NCBI RefSeq assembly: GCF_900102785.1
Contig: NZ_FNGC01000011.1
Coordinates: forward strand, 62,001-126,000
From: Arthrobacter sp. ok362
GTDB lineage: Bacteria > Actinomycetota > Actinomycetes > Actinomycetales > Micrococcaceae
DNA length: 64,000 nucleotides
Direction: 5' to 3'
Part shown: positions 34,455 to 42,524 of the stretch, in pieces
How the letters are laid out: every line of letters starts with the position of its first letter
Position numbering within the stretch: the first letter of the stretch is position 1
Notes under the pieces: model-generated
What the model was told of the DNA's origin: nothing
Database searches by the model: none
Seen by the model: only the letters and a program-made list of their open reading frames with translations
Translations under genes and position numbers: made by a program

Positions 34455-35195
34455 TCAATAGCGTTTGGCCTGCTCGGTCAGCAGCCACTCGGTAGTGGCG
34501 GAGATGAGGGCCTTGACCCGCGTTTCGGCGGCGCTTGGATCGTGGGCCTCTATGGCGGCTGCCACGTCCTCGAGGATCACTGTGGTGCGCCCGCGGTACC
34601 CGGCGTCGGCGCAGGGCAGCAGCGTGAGGGCGCCAAGATCGGCTTGTAGCCGGATGAGCTCCCGGGCGAGCCGGGCGGAGCGGGCAATGGCCGCGACCTC
34701 CAGCAGGAACTCCGAGAAGGCCAAGTTCCAGCTCGAGGAGTCATCGTCGGCTGAGGGGATGAACGAGCGCAGCGTGGCGATGTCGGCGGCGTCGGCGCGC
34801 CGGGCCGCCACCCCCGCGCAGGCCGCGGCGATCGCCTGGTAGTGCAGCGCGAGGTCCCTGATCTGCAGCCGGCTCAACTCATGCAGCTGGGCCAGCGCCC
34901 GTTCCCGGGAGGGCAGCACGTTGTCGGCGATGAAGCTTCCGCCGCTGCGGCCGCGTGCGGTCCGGATGATTCCCGAGGCACGCAGTTGGGAAAGGGCCTC
35001 CCGTGCCGTCACCGCGGACACTCCGAGGGCCGCGGCCAGCTCAGTTTCGTTCGGCAGCCGCTGGCCGCTGGTCAGCAGTCCGGTCTCCACCGCCTGTTCG
35101 ATCCGGCCGCACACTTCATCGACGAGCCCGCGCGACTTGATCGGCGTGAACACCGCTGCCAGGCTCCGGGAGGCGCCATTTGGCGACAACAACAT
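34455..35195 (-). CDS. GntR-family regulator with FCD domain (FadR subfamily)
   Basis: 246-residue repressor. Winged helix-turn-helix at residues about 20-85 (LPNETELAAALGVSAVTARE, then LRASGIIRTARGRSGG) and an all-helical FCD ligand-binding domain at about 100-235. GGGAGG lies 5 nt before the ATG. It is divergent from the polyamine-type ABC transporter operon, 241 bp apart, and followed by the cache-domain gene; it most likely controls both. FCD domains bind small acids, often via a metal. Confidence 0.9.
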   Translation of the reverse strand: MLLSPNGASRSLAAVFTPIKSRGLVDEVCGRIEQAVETGLLTSGQRLPNETELAAALGVSAVTAREALSQLRASGIIRTARGRSGGSFIADNVLPSRERALAQLHELSRLQIRDLALHYQAIAAACAGVAARRADAADIATLRSFIPSADDDSSSWNLAFSEFLLEVAAIARSARLARELIRLQADLGALTLLPCADAGYRGRTTVILEDVAAAIEAHDPSAAETRVKALISATTEWLLTEQAKRY

Positions 35196-35436
35196 CCGGG
35201 CCTCCCTTCCCTCCGGCGGTATCCGGCCGCCCCGTCCGGGGCATCCAGGCAGCTTGCGCGGGCGGCGCCGCCGCGCGCCGCCCGGGCTGATGTCATCCTA
35301 ATCCGGGCTTTGCCGGAGGGTCTATACATAAAACCTATGAAGTAATAGCATTTGGCCCAGCGGCCCAGTGTGGTGCATCGCATTCCGCTGCGTGGCTCTC
35401 TCGCGGACGATCCGGCAACGGAGTTAGGCGCACCCC

Positions 35437-36510
35437 ATGACCGAAACACTGGCCGCCGGCACCTCGACCGGAACCGAAGAGGTTCCGGCGATCCGCCTCC
35501 GTAAGCTCACCAAGGTCTTCGGGGACACCGTCGCAGTAAATGGCGTGGACCTGGACATCCGCCACGGGGAGTTCTTCTCCATGCTTGGCCCGTCCGGCTC
35601 CGGCAAGACCACGGTCCTGCGGTTGATCGCCGGCTTCGAGCTGCCGACGTCCGGAAGTATCGAACTCGAGGGCAAGGACGTCTCGGCGATGGCGCCCTTC
35701 CAGCGGGACGTCAACACCGTCTTTCAGGACTACGCACTGTTCCCGCACATGTCCCTCGTGGACAACGTCGGCTACGGGCTCCGGGTGCGCGGCATGCCCG
35801 GGAGCCAGCGGCGGGAGCGGGCGCGGGAGGCCTTGGACCGCGTCCAGCTTGGGAAATTCCTCGGCCGCAAACCCGCCCAGCTCTCCGGCGGCCAGCGGCA
35901 GCGGGTGGCCCTGGCCCGGGCGCTCGTGGTCGAGCCGAAGGTCCTCCTGCTGGACGAGCCTCTCGGTGCCCTGGACCTCAAGCTCCGGCAGCAGATGCAG
36001 GTCGAACTCAAGGAATTGCAGCGCTCGCTGGGCATCACCTTCATCTTCGTCACCCACGACCAGGAGGAAGCCCTGACCATGAGCGACAGGATCGGCGTCT
36101 TCAACAACGGCGGCATCGAACAGATCGGTACCGCGCACGAAATCTACGAGCGCCCCGGCGACATCTTCGTGGCCAACTTCGTCGGCACCTCCAACATTTT
36201 CGACGCCGCCCAGGCCCAAGCGCTCTATGGCCGGGCAGACCCCCTTTGCATCCGTCCCGAGCGGCTGCGCGTCGCCTGGGCCGGGGACCCGGAGCGCCGT
36301 TCCGGCATCACCTCCCGGCCCGGGACGGTGACTTCGTTCGTCTACGTCGGGCACGCCACCCAGGTGCGGGTGCAGCTCGACGACGGGCCCGCCGTCGTCG
36401 CGCTGGTTCCGGAAAAGCTGCCCGGCGGCGACGCGGAACTGGTCAACGGGCCCGTCACGGTCAGCTGGGACGACGCCGCCGTCGTTTGGCTTCCGGCCCG
36501 CGGCACCTGA
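35437..36510 (+). CDS. ABC transporter ATP-binding protein, PotA-like
   Basis: 357-residue ATPase of the spermidine/putrescine/iron/thiamine-type importers. Walker A is GPSGSGKT, the Q-loop QDYALFPH, the signature LSGGQRQR, Walker B LLLDEPLGALD, followed by a switch His in FVTHDQEE. The C-terminal 110 residues form a TOBE domain. First gene of a four-gene operon with the solute-binding protein and two permeases. Substrate is a polyamine or related compound by family only. Confidence 0.92.
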   Translation: MTETLAAGTSTGTEEVPAIRLRKLTKVFGDTVAVNGVDLDIRHGEFFSMLGPSGSGKTTVLRLIAGFELPTSGSIELEGKDVSAMAPFQRDVNTVFQDYALFPHMSLVDNVGYGLRVRGMPGSQRRERAREALDRVQLGKFLGRKPAQLSGGQRQRVALARALVVEPKVLLLDEPLGALDLKLRQQMQVELKELQRSLGITFIFVTHDQEEALTMSDRIGVFNNGGIEQIGTAHEIYERPGDIFVANFVGTSNIFDAAQAQALYGRADPLCIRPERLRVAWAGDPERRSGITSRPGTVTSFVYVGHATQVRVQLDDGPAVVALVPEKLPGGDAELVNGPVTVSWDDAAVVWLPARGT

Positions 36511-36594
36511 CGCCGGGCCCTGCCGGGCGGACTTCCCGTCCGTGGCGCAGCGTTCCCAGTCCAGAGATTTTCGCCACATCGAAAGGTAAGGATC

Positions 36595-37782
36595 ATGGCA
36601 CCAAGAACTAAGGCCTCCCTTGTTGTCGGGGTGGTTGCGGCGGCAGCCCTTGCGCTGTCAGCCTGCGGAACCAGCGGGGGACCGGGTTCCTCACCGTCGG
36701 CGCAGCCGGTCAAGACCGAGATCGGCGCCGGTGAAGGCCAGCTGTCCATCCTCGGATGGCCCGGCTATGTGGAGGATGGCAGCAACGACCCGGCGGTCGA
36801 CTGGGTGCATCCGTTCGAACAAGAGACCCAGTGCAAGGTCAGCTTCAAGCCGTTCGGCACCTCGGACGAGGCTGTGACGCTCATGCGCACCGGACAGTAC
36901 GACGTCGTCTCGGCCTCCGGGGATGCTTCGCTGCGACTGATCGCCGGCCAGGATGTGCAGCCGGTCAACATGAGCCTCCTGAAGAATTATCCGGACATCT
37001 ATCCGTTCCTGAAGGACAAGGCCTGGAACACCGTCAACGGCACGAACTACGGAATGCCCCACGGCTGGGGCGCCAATCTGCTGATGTACTCCACAAACAA
37101 GGTCACTCCGGCGCCCACCTCCTGGAGCGCGGTGTTTGACGACGCCGCCAAGAACACCGGCAAGGTCACGGCCTACGATTCGCCTATCTACATCGCCGAT
37201 GCCGCCATGTACCTCATGGCCCATAAGCCGGAGCTGGGCATCAAAAACCCCTATGCCCTCGACAAGGACCAACTGGCCGCCGCCGTCGACCTGCTCAAGC
37301 AGCAGCGCACGCACATCGGCGAGTACTGGAGCGACGTCGTCAAGGAGGTCCAGGCCTTTACGTCCGGGAGCACCGTGGTCGGCACCACCTGGCAGGTGGG
37401 GGCCAACATAGCGACCGCCGACGGCGCCAAGGTCGCAACCCTCGTACCTGTTGAGGGGGCCACCGGCTGGTCGGACACCTGGATGATCGGGTCCAAGACC
37501 AAAAACCCGAACTGCGCCTACAAGTGGCTCGACTACATCGCCAGCCCCAAGGTGAACGCCGAAGTGGCGGAGTACTTTGGCGAATCCCCGGCCAACGCCA
37601 AATCCTGCGAGCTGACCAAAGATCCCAAGCACTGCCAGACGTACCACTCGGGTGATACGGCCTACGCGGACAAGATCTGGTACTGGACCACCCCGGTGGC
37701 CGAGTGCCTCGATGGACGCAAGGACGTCAAGTGCACCGATTATTCGCAATGGACCAAGGCCTGGACGGAAATCAAAGGCTGA
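36595..37782 (+). CDS. ABC transporter solute-binding lipoprotein, PotD-like
   Basis: 395-residue extracytoplasmic binding protein anchored by lipid: signal peptide with lipobox LSAC (Cys24). The mature part has ILGWPGYVEDG near its start and YDVVSASGDASLRLI, then NYGMPHGWGANLLMYSTNK, typical of the type-2 spermidine/putrescine-binding group. Several Cys (SCELTKDPKHCQTY, ECLDGRKDVKC) near the C-terminus could form extracellular disulfides. It gives the transporter its specificity; the ligand cannot be read from sequence. Confidence 0.9.
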   Translation: MAPRTKASLVVGVVAAAALALSACGTSGGPGSSPSAQPVKTEIGAGEGQLSILGWPGYVEDGSNDPAVDWVHPFEQETQCKVSFKPFGTSDEAVTLMRTGQYDVVSASGDASLRLIAGQDVQPVNMSLLKNYPDIYPFLKDKAWNTVNGTNYGMPHGWGANLLMYSTNKVTPAPTSWSAVFDDAAKNTGKVTAYDSPIYIADAAMYLMAHKPELGIKNPYALDKDQLAAAVDLLKQQRTHIGEYWSDVVKEVQAFTSGSTVVGTTWQVGANIATADGAKVATLVPVEGATGWSDTWMIGSKTKNPNCAYKWLDYIASPKVNAEVAEYFGESPANAKSCELTKDPKHCQTYHSGDTAYADKIWYWTTPVAECLDGRKDVKCTDYSQWTKAWTEIKG

Positions 37783-37850
37783 GCCCGGCTCCCCCGCAGC
37801 ACAACTGCAAGAACAAGCCGGCCCCGGCGGCCGGCAGAGATTAAGGCGAG

Positions 37851-38780
37851 ATGGCACAACAGATCCAACAGCTGCCGCCCGGCCCACCCCGTGACGCCGG
37901 GTCTGTACCCCGGGCGAAAACCAACGCCTTCTCGGCGCTGCTCCACCGCTCACCCCGGCTGAGGCTGGCCGGGCTGCTCACGGCCCCGGCGGGCTGGCTG
38001 GTGCTTGTGTACATCGCCGCCCTGACGGCACTGCTGATCACCGCGTTCTGGACCGTGGACACCTTCACGGGAGAGGTGTCCACGGTCTGGACCACGGAGA
38101 ACATCGTCACGGTCCTGACCGATCCGGTGTATCAGCGGATCACCCTGCGGACATTGTGGATCGCGGTGGCGGTCACCGTGATCGACATGGTCCTCGCCCT
38201 GCCCATCGCGTTCTTCATCGCCAAGGTGGCCAGCGCCCGCTGGGAGAAACTGCTCGTGGTGGCCGTGCTGATGCCGCTGTGGGCCAGCTACCTCGTCAAG
38301 GCCTACGCTTGGCGGAATATCCTGGCCGAGGGCGGGCTGCTGGAATGGCTGGGGGCTCCGATCGGTCTCTCGTCCCCGGGCTACGGCGAGACCGCCGTCA
38401 TCCTGACCCTGTCCTATATCTGGCTGCCATACATGATCCTGCCGATCTACGCAGGCTTTGACCGGGTGCCCGACTCCCTGCTGGAAGCCTCCGGGGACCT
38501 CGGCGCGAAACCGCTGACCACCATGCGCCTGGTCATGCTTCCGCTGCTGGTCCCCTCCATCATTGCGGGCACGATCTTCACGTTCTCCTTGTCCCTGGGC
38601 GACTACATCACCGCGCAGATCGTCGGAGGGACCACCCAGATGCTCGGCACCGTGGTCTACGCAAACGTCGGGGCGGCGAACAACCTGCCGTTTGCCGCCG
38701 CGGTGTCGCTGGTGCCGATCGCCATCATCATGTTCTACCTCTTCATCGTCCGCCGTTCCGGCGCCCTGAACAGCCTGTAG
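37851..38780 (+). CDS. ABC transporter permease, PotB-like
   Basis: 309-residue membrane subunit with six hydrophobic helices and an EAA loop (LLEASGDLGAKPLTTMRLVM) that contacts the ATPase. AWRNILAEGGLLEWLG in the second periplasmic loop is typical of the PotB group. Gap of 68 bp after the binding-protein gene; 13 bp before the next permease, so one transcript. Confidence 0.92.
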   Translation: MAQQIQQLPPGPPRDAGSVPRAKTNAFSALLHRSPRLRLAGLLTAPAGWLVLVYIAALTALLITAFWTVDTFTGEVSTVWTTENIVTVLTDPVYQRITLRTLWIAVAVTVIDMVLALPIAFFIAKVASARWEKLLVVAVLMPLWASYLVKAYAWRNILAEGGLLEWLGAPIGLSSPGYGETAVILTLSYIWLPYMILPIYAGFDRVPDSLLEASGDLGAKPLTTMRLVMLPLLVPSIIAGTIFTFSLSLGDYITAQIVGGTTQMLGTVVYANVGAANNLPFAAAVSLVPIAIIMFYLFIVRRSGALNSL

Positions 38781-38793
38781 CGAGAGGCGCATC

Positions 38794-39621
38794 ATGAGAC
38801 TGTCCCGTAGCGCCAAAGTGGTCCTGGGCGTCGTTACCGTGCTGGTGCTGTTGTTCATCTACACGCCGCTGCTGCTGGTGGTAGTGAACTCGTTCAACGC
38901 GGACCGGACGTTCGGCTGGCCGCCCAAGGGTTTCACCTTGGAATGGTGGGGGAAGGCCTTTGACTCGCCCGGTGTCCGGGAGGCGGTCCTGTCCTCGCTG
39001 TGGGTGGCGGTGGTGTCGACCCTCATCTCGCTGCTGCTGGGGACGCTGCTGGCACTGTCGTTGCAGCGGTACAAGTTCTTCGGCCGCAACATCATCAGCC
39101 TCCTGGTGATCTTGCCGATCGCCCTGCCCGGAGTTGTCACCGGCATTGCCCTGAACAACATGTTCACCACCATCCTGGGCGTCCCGCTGAGCCTGTGGAC
39201 GGTGGTGATCGCCCACGCTACGTTCTGCATGGTGACCGTGTTCAATAACGTCATTGCGCGGCTGCGCCGAATGAGCCCCGGCCTGGAGGAAGCCTCCGCC
39301 GATCTCGGCGCCGGCCTCTTCACCACCTTCAACCTTGTGACGTTCCCCCAACTGCGCTCCGCCCTGCTGGCCGGTGGGCTGCTGGCCTTCGCGCTGAGCT
39401 TCGACGAGATCATCGTCACCACGTTCACCATCGGGGCCGGCGAGACCACGCTGCCGATCTGGATCCTGCAGAACCTCTTCCGTCCGAACCAGGCGCCCGT
39501 GGTCAACGTCGTGGCCGTCGTGCTGATCGTTGTTTCGATCGTTCCGATCTGGCTCGCGCAAAAGCTCTCCGGTGACTCCGTACGTGTCAGCGGCGCCCGG
39601 GTGAAGGCGGACGAGCGCTAA
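38794..39621 (+). CDS. ABC transporter permease, PotC-like
   Basis: 275-residue second permease with six helices and an EAA loop (LEEASADLGAGLFTTFNLVT). FNADRTFGWPPKGFTLEWW in the first periplasmic loop is characteristic of PotC. GAGAGG stands 6 nt before the ATG. Last gene of the operon; its stop overlaps the convergent HutD gene by 4 bp. Confidence 0.92.
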   Translation: MRLSRSAKVVLGVVTVLVLLFIYTPLLLVVVNSFNADRTFGWPPKGFTLEWWGKAFDSPGVREAVLSSLWVAVVSTLISLLLGTLLALSLQRYKFFGRNIISLLVILPIALPGVVTGIALNNMFTTILGVPLSLWTVVIAHATFCMVTVFNNVIARLRRMSPGLEEASADLGAGLFTTFNLVTFPQLRSALLAGGLLAFALSFDEIIVTTFTIGAGETTLPIWILQNLFRPNQAPVVNVVAVVLIVVSIVPIWLAQKLSGDSVRVSGARVKADER

Positions 39622-40325
39622 TCTGTGCCGGGTTGCGCAGGATCGATGGAGACGACCGCCAGGAATCCGCGGCCCAGGATTTCCGGCGTCGCGGTATCCG
39701 CGCCGACGACGGCGTCGTAACGGTTCAGCTCGACGCGCTCCGGCTCCGGGGCGACGGCGCCCGCAGGCCCGGCGGGGATCGGCGCGGCCGCGGGGCTGCT
39801 GGCCGCGGGGCCGCCCGCAGCCCCGGGGCTGACCGTCCCCTGGCCCTGCAGGAGGATGCCGAACTGGCCCTCGAAGACCGGATGGGCGCGTTTCTTGGAC
39901 AGCTCGATGATGGACGTGTAGCCCTTGAAGGCACCGTTGCGGGTGATGACGTTCAGATCGCGGATGTCGCCGGTGGGCAGTGCCCCCGCCGAGGCGGCGT
40001 CGCCGGAGAACCGGAACGGCCGGTACTTCTCCAGCGGGTATTCGGCGCCGTCCACGCTCAGGAGAAACAACTCGCCGTCAATCACCGTCAAGACGCGGTC
40101 CATCCCTGCGAAGGCAGAGAAGGGGCCGGCCTTGGATACCTCGGCAATGCTGACACGCCAGTCCCATGCGTTGTCCTGCACAGTGTTTTGCGGGGCGGTC
40201 TGCAGGGCTGTCTGCAGGGCTGTCTGCACGGACCGGGTCCGGGGATGGCGTGCCACTTCACGGGTCACCCCGCCGCCGTTGCGCCAGGGGTGGGCTTTGA
40301 GCTCGGCATAGCGGATGATCTCCAT
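39618..40325 (-). CDS. HutD/Ves family protein
   Basis: 235-residue cupin-fold protein. IIRYAELKAHPWRNGGGVTREV is the family's N-terminal signature and DWRVSIAEVSKAGPFSAFAG follows. In other bacteria HutD lies with histidine-utilisation genes and Ves is cold-induced; neither has a proven reaction. Here no hut gene is adjacent. Two low-complexity inserts stand out: TALQTALQTA near residue 37, from a 12-bp DNA repeat, and an Ala/Pro/Gly stretch near residues 165-200. The usual length is about 190 residues. Confidence 0.88.
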   Translation of the reverse strand: MEIIRYAELKAHPWRNGGGVTREVARHPRTRSVQTALQTALQTAPQNTVQDNAWDWRVSIAEVSKAGPFSAFAGMDRVLTVIDGELFLLSVDGAEYPLEKYRPFRFSGDAASAGALPTGDIRDLNVITRNGAFKGYTSIIELSKKRAHPVFEGQFGILLQGQGTVSPGAAGGPAASSPAAAPIPAGPAGAVAPEPERVELNRYDAVVGADTATPEILGRGFLAVVSIDPAQPGTD

Positions 40326-40488
40326 GGCCTCAGCCTATCGGCCCGTCCCGGGGCGCCGGCCGCCGGCCGGGCTGGCGATGCCCCTGGCGAGGTTTCTGCC
40401 GATGCCGACGCCGATGCCGACGCAAAGTCGGCGGCGGCGGCCCTGTCTTGCTAACGTCAGAAGCAGGAAGCGTGCAGAAGGAGCCCGA

Positions 40489-41091
40489 ATGTTTGTCAAA
40501 GTGTGCGGCCTGAGCACCCCGGACGCGGTGCGCGTCGCGGCCGGAGCCGGCGCGGACGCCGTCGGCTTCGTCCTGACCCGCAGCCCCCGGGAGGTCACGT
40601 CGGAACAGGTCAGGAACCTCCTCGCCCACGTCCCGAACGGGTTGCCCGCGGTGGGGGTGTTCCGGCACGAATCGGCCGCCGACGCCGTCGCCGTCGCCCG
40701 TGAGGCGGGCCTGGTCTGGGTCCAGCTCCACGGGGACCGCTCACCGGCGGACGTCCGGACAGTGCACGACGCCGGGATGAAGCTGATCCGGGCCGTCACC
40801 ATGGCCGCCCCCGCGGAAGTCTTCGACAACTGGGGTGAAGAGCTGCTCCTGATCGACGCCGCTGTCCCCGGCTCGGGCGAAGCCTGGGACTACGGCTCCG
40901 TCCGGGCCAAGGCCCTGGCTGGACGCAAGTGGCTGCTCGCCGGCGGCCTGGATGCCGCCAACGTGGCCCGGGCAGCGGCGGCGGCCGGGGCGTGGGGCGT
41001 CGATGTATCTTCCGGCGTCGAGTCCTCACGGGGCATCAAGGACCTGGCCAAGATTGGGGACTTCGTGCGGGCGGCCAAGGAGCCGGAATGA
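40489..41091 (+). CDS. trpF: Phosphoribosylanthranilate isomerase
   Basis: 200-residue TIM-barrel enzyme of tryptophan synthesis (PRA to CdRP). Catalytic Cys6 is in FVKVCGL; GFVLTRSPR, VGVFRHE, VQLHGD, and LLLIDA with the catalytic Asp follow. The phosphate-binding loops LLAGGLDAANV and GVDVSSGVESSRGIKD close the barrel. AAGGAG stands 5 nt before the ATG. It is not next to any other trp gene, which is common for trpF in Actinobacteria. Divergent from HutD with 163 bp between, including a period-6 GCCGA(C/T) repeat. Confidence 0.92.
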   Translation: MFVKVCGLSTPDAVRVAAGAGADAVGFVLTRSPREVTSEQVRNLLAHVPNGLPAVGVFRHESAADAVAVAREAGLVWVQLHGDRSPADVRTVHDAGMKLIRAVTMAAPAEVFDNWGEELLLIDAAVPGSGEAWDYGSVRAKALAGRKWLLAGGLDAANVARAAAAAGAWGVDVSSGVESSRGIKDLAKIGDFVRAAKEPE

Positions 41092-41120
41092 GCCAGCCGC
41101 CCAGGGACTAGCGGTGGGTG

Positions 41121-41849
41121 CTAGGAGCGTTTGATGACGACGTCATCGATGTATTCGTCGCCCTTTTGCCGGTTGTGCTCGGCCCCGAGCTGAACTTTGC
41201 TCAGGCTGCTTCCGAGCATGCTGACGCTCGTGCTGCTGTAGCGCTGCACGCCGTCGAACCACACCTGGATTGTTGATGAGCTGCCGTTGGCGGTCACGCG
41301 CATGCTGACGTGGTGCCAGGCGCTCAGCGAGATGCTCCCCGAGATCAGCTTCGTGTAGACAAAGGTGCCGCTAGGTGAGGTGACCCGGAGCCACAGCTGC
41401 CCGTTGCTGTTGTAGCGGTAGATGTCCGCGACGCGGGTGGAGCCGGAAAAGAAGCGGAAGTACGGTACGTCATTGCCGGAAACGCCGGCCACGGTGATAT
41501 TGAACCAGCCGTCTGCGTACGAGGTCTTGGTCCCCGAGGTGAACGCCGGGGAGGAAAGGTTTGCGAGCGAACCGGAATCCGTGGTCACATGCAGCTTGGC
41601 TGCGTGCGTCCCGGTATGGGGCCGCGAACTGGACATTGTTGCCGTGCCCGTGCCCGACACTTGGGGGATGAGGCCGCAAAAGCCGCCCGACTCAAAACTC
41701 GTGGCCAGCACAACGGTCCCAGGATAGGAGTTGGTCGTTGCGGGGGCGCAGGTTGCGGCGGTGGCCGCCGAGGCGGATCCGAAGACAAGGGAACCGGCTA
41801 CGAGCAATCCGAGCGTCCCAACCGTGCTGAGTGATCTTAGTGTTCTCAT
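41121..41849 (-). CDS. Secreted LamG/concanavalin-like protein
   Basis: 242-residue exported protein. A signal peptide covers residues 1 to about 32 (GLLVAGSLVFGSASAATAA). The mature part is one jelly-roll domain with the features of LamG/concanavalin-type lectin folds: PHTGTHAAKLHVTTDSGS, LSAWHHVSMRVTANGSSS, IQVWFDGVQRYSSTSVS. No catalytic residues of glycosidases seen. ATG at 41849 has GGAAAG upstream. Probably the last gene of the polysaccharide locus, suggesting it binds the product. Confidence 0.78.
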   Translation of the reverse strand: MRTLRSLSTVGTLGLLVAGSLVFGSASAATAATCAPATTNSYPGTVVLATSFESGGFCGLIPQVSGTGTATMSSSRPHTGTHAAKLHVTTDSGSLANLSSPAFTSGTKTSYADGWFNITVAGVSGNDVPYFRFFSGSTRVADIYRYNSNGQLWLRVTSPSGTFVYTKLISGSISLSAWHHVSMRVTANGSSSTIQVWFDGVQRYSSTSVSMLGSSLSKVQLGAEHNRQKGDEYIDDVVIKRS

Positions 41850-41886
41850 TGAAGGTACTTTCCGTGATTGGTGCGACTTGATGATT

Positions 41887-41987
41887 TGCGCTTGTGCGCT
41901 TGTGCGCTTGTGCGCTGGCGCCGGGCGGCCGGCTTCTGTCATGCCAGCTGCGCCAGGCGGCCGGCTTCCGTCATGCCAGCTGCGCCA
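41887..41987. repeat. Octamer run and 32-bp two-copy tandem repeat
   Basis: About three and a half copies of GCGCTTGT at 41889-41916, then a 32-bp unit starting GGCGGCCGGCTTC at 41924-41955 and again at 41956-41987 with one base change. The second copy includes the stop codon and last codons of the 59-residue gene. Confidence 0.88.
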
Positions 41988-42150
41988 GATGCACCAACTG
42001 CACGACCGCCGCGACGCCGACTATGGCCAGAAGGGCTGCAGTGATGATCACCACGGCGCGCGGCAGTGCATTGTCCGGCTTCAACACGCGCAGCACATCG
42101 CAGCTCACGAGTGCTGCCACTGTGGCCAGTCCTGTCAGGAAGATGATCAT
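41971..42150 (-). CDS. 59-residue membrane protein, translationally coupled
   Basis: Reads MIIFLTGLATVAALV at the start, then a short polar loop (RVLKPDNALPR) and a second hydrophobic helix (AVVIITAALLAIVGVAAVV). The ATG overlaps the stop of the upstream membrane-protein gene (ATGA), the main reason to accept so small a gene. No family recognised. Two-helix topology and coupling suggest a subunit or modulator of the large membrane protein in the same operon. Confidence 0.7.
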   Translation of the reverse strand: MIIFLTGLATVAALVSCDVLRVLKPDNALPRAVVIITAALLAIVGVAAVVQLVHLAQLA

Positions 42151-42524
42151 TTTGCACGCACCAGGGCCTGCTTTGGCCTCTTGAGCTCAAGGCCCAGGAA
42201 GGCGAGCGTCATGATCGACAGGGCGCATACGCCCGCCGGCGGTGACCAGAGCCGTGCATAGATCATCGCCATCGCCACGAGGGTGGACATCGTGAGGCTG
42301 AAGGCAATTGCGATGGCGATGATGAGGGGGAGCGCGCCAGTGGCCTGGGCCGAGCGCGGGGAGTCGAAGCGGAGGAGCAGCACCAGCGCTGTTCCAGGCC
42401 CGGCCAGCATCAGCAGGCCGATCACCGCCAGGCGCAGGCCCTCGGGGCCGACAAACGAGAGCGGTATGGCGGCTAGGGCGACGGCTGCCGTCGCATAGCT
42501 CACGTAGCTGCGTTCAGTTGCCAT
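42147..42524 (-). CDS. Four-helix membrane protein of the polysaccharide locus
   Basis: 125-residue protein with four hydrophobic segments (about residues 8-25, 30-50, 65-85, 95-112) and a basic C-terminal tail LKRPKQALVRAK. It overlaps the large membrane-protein gene by 11 bp at its start and the 59-residue gene by 4 bp at its end. No domain recognised. Conserved context in a polysaccharide operon is the only functional clue. Confidence 0.75.
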   Translation of the reverse strand: MATERSYVSYATAAVALAAIPLSFVGPEGLRLAVIGLLMLAGPGTALVLLLRFDSPRSAQATGALPLIIAIAIAFSLTMSTLVAMAMIYARLWSPPAGVCALSIMTLAFLGLELKRPKQALVRAK

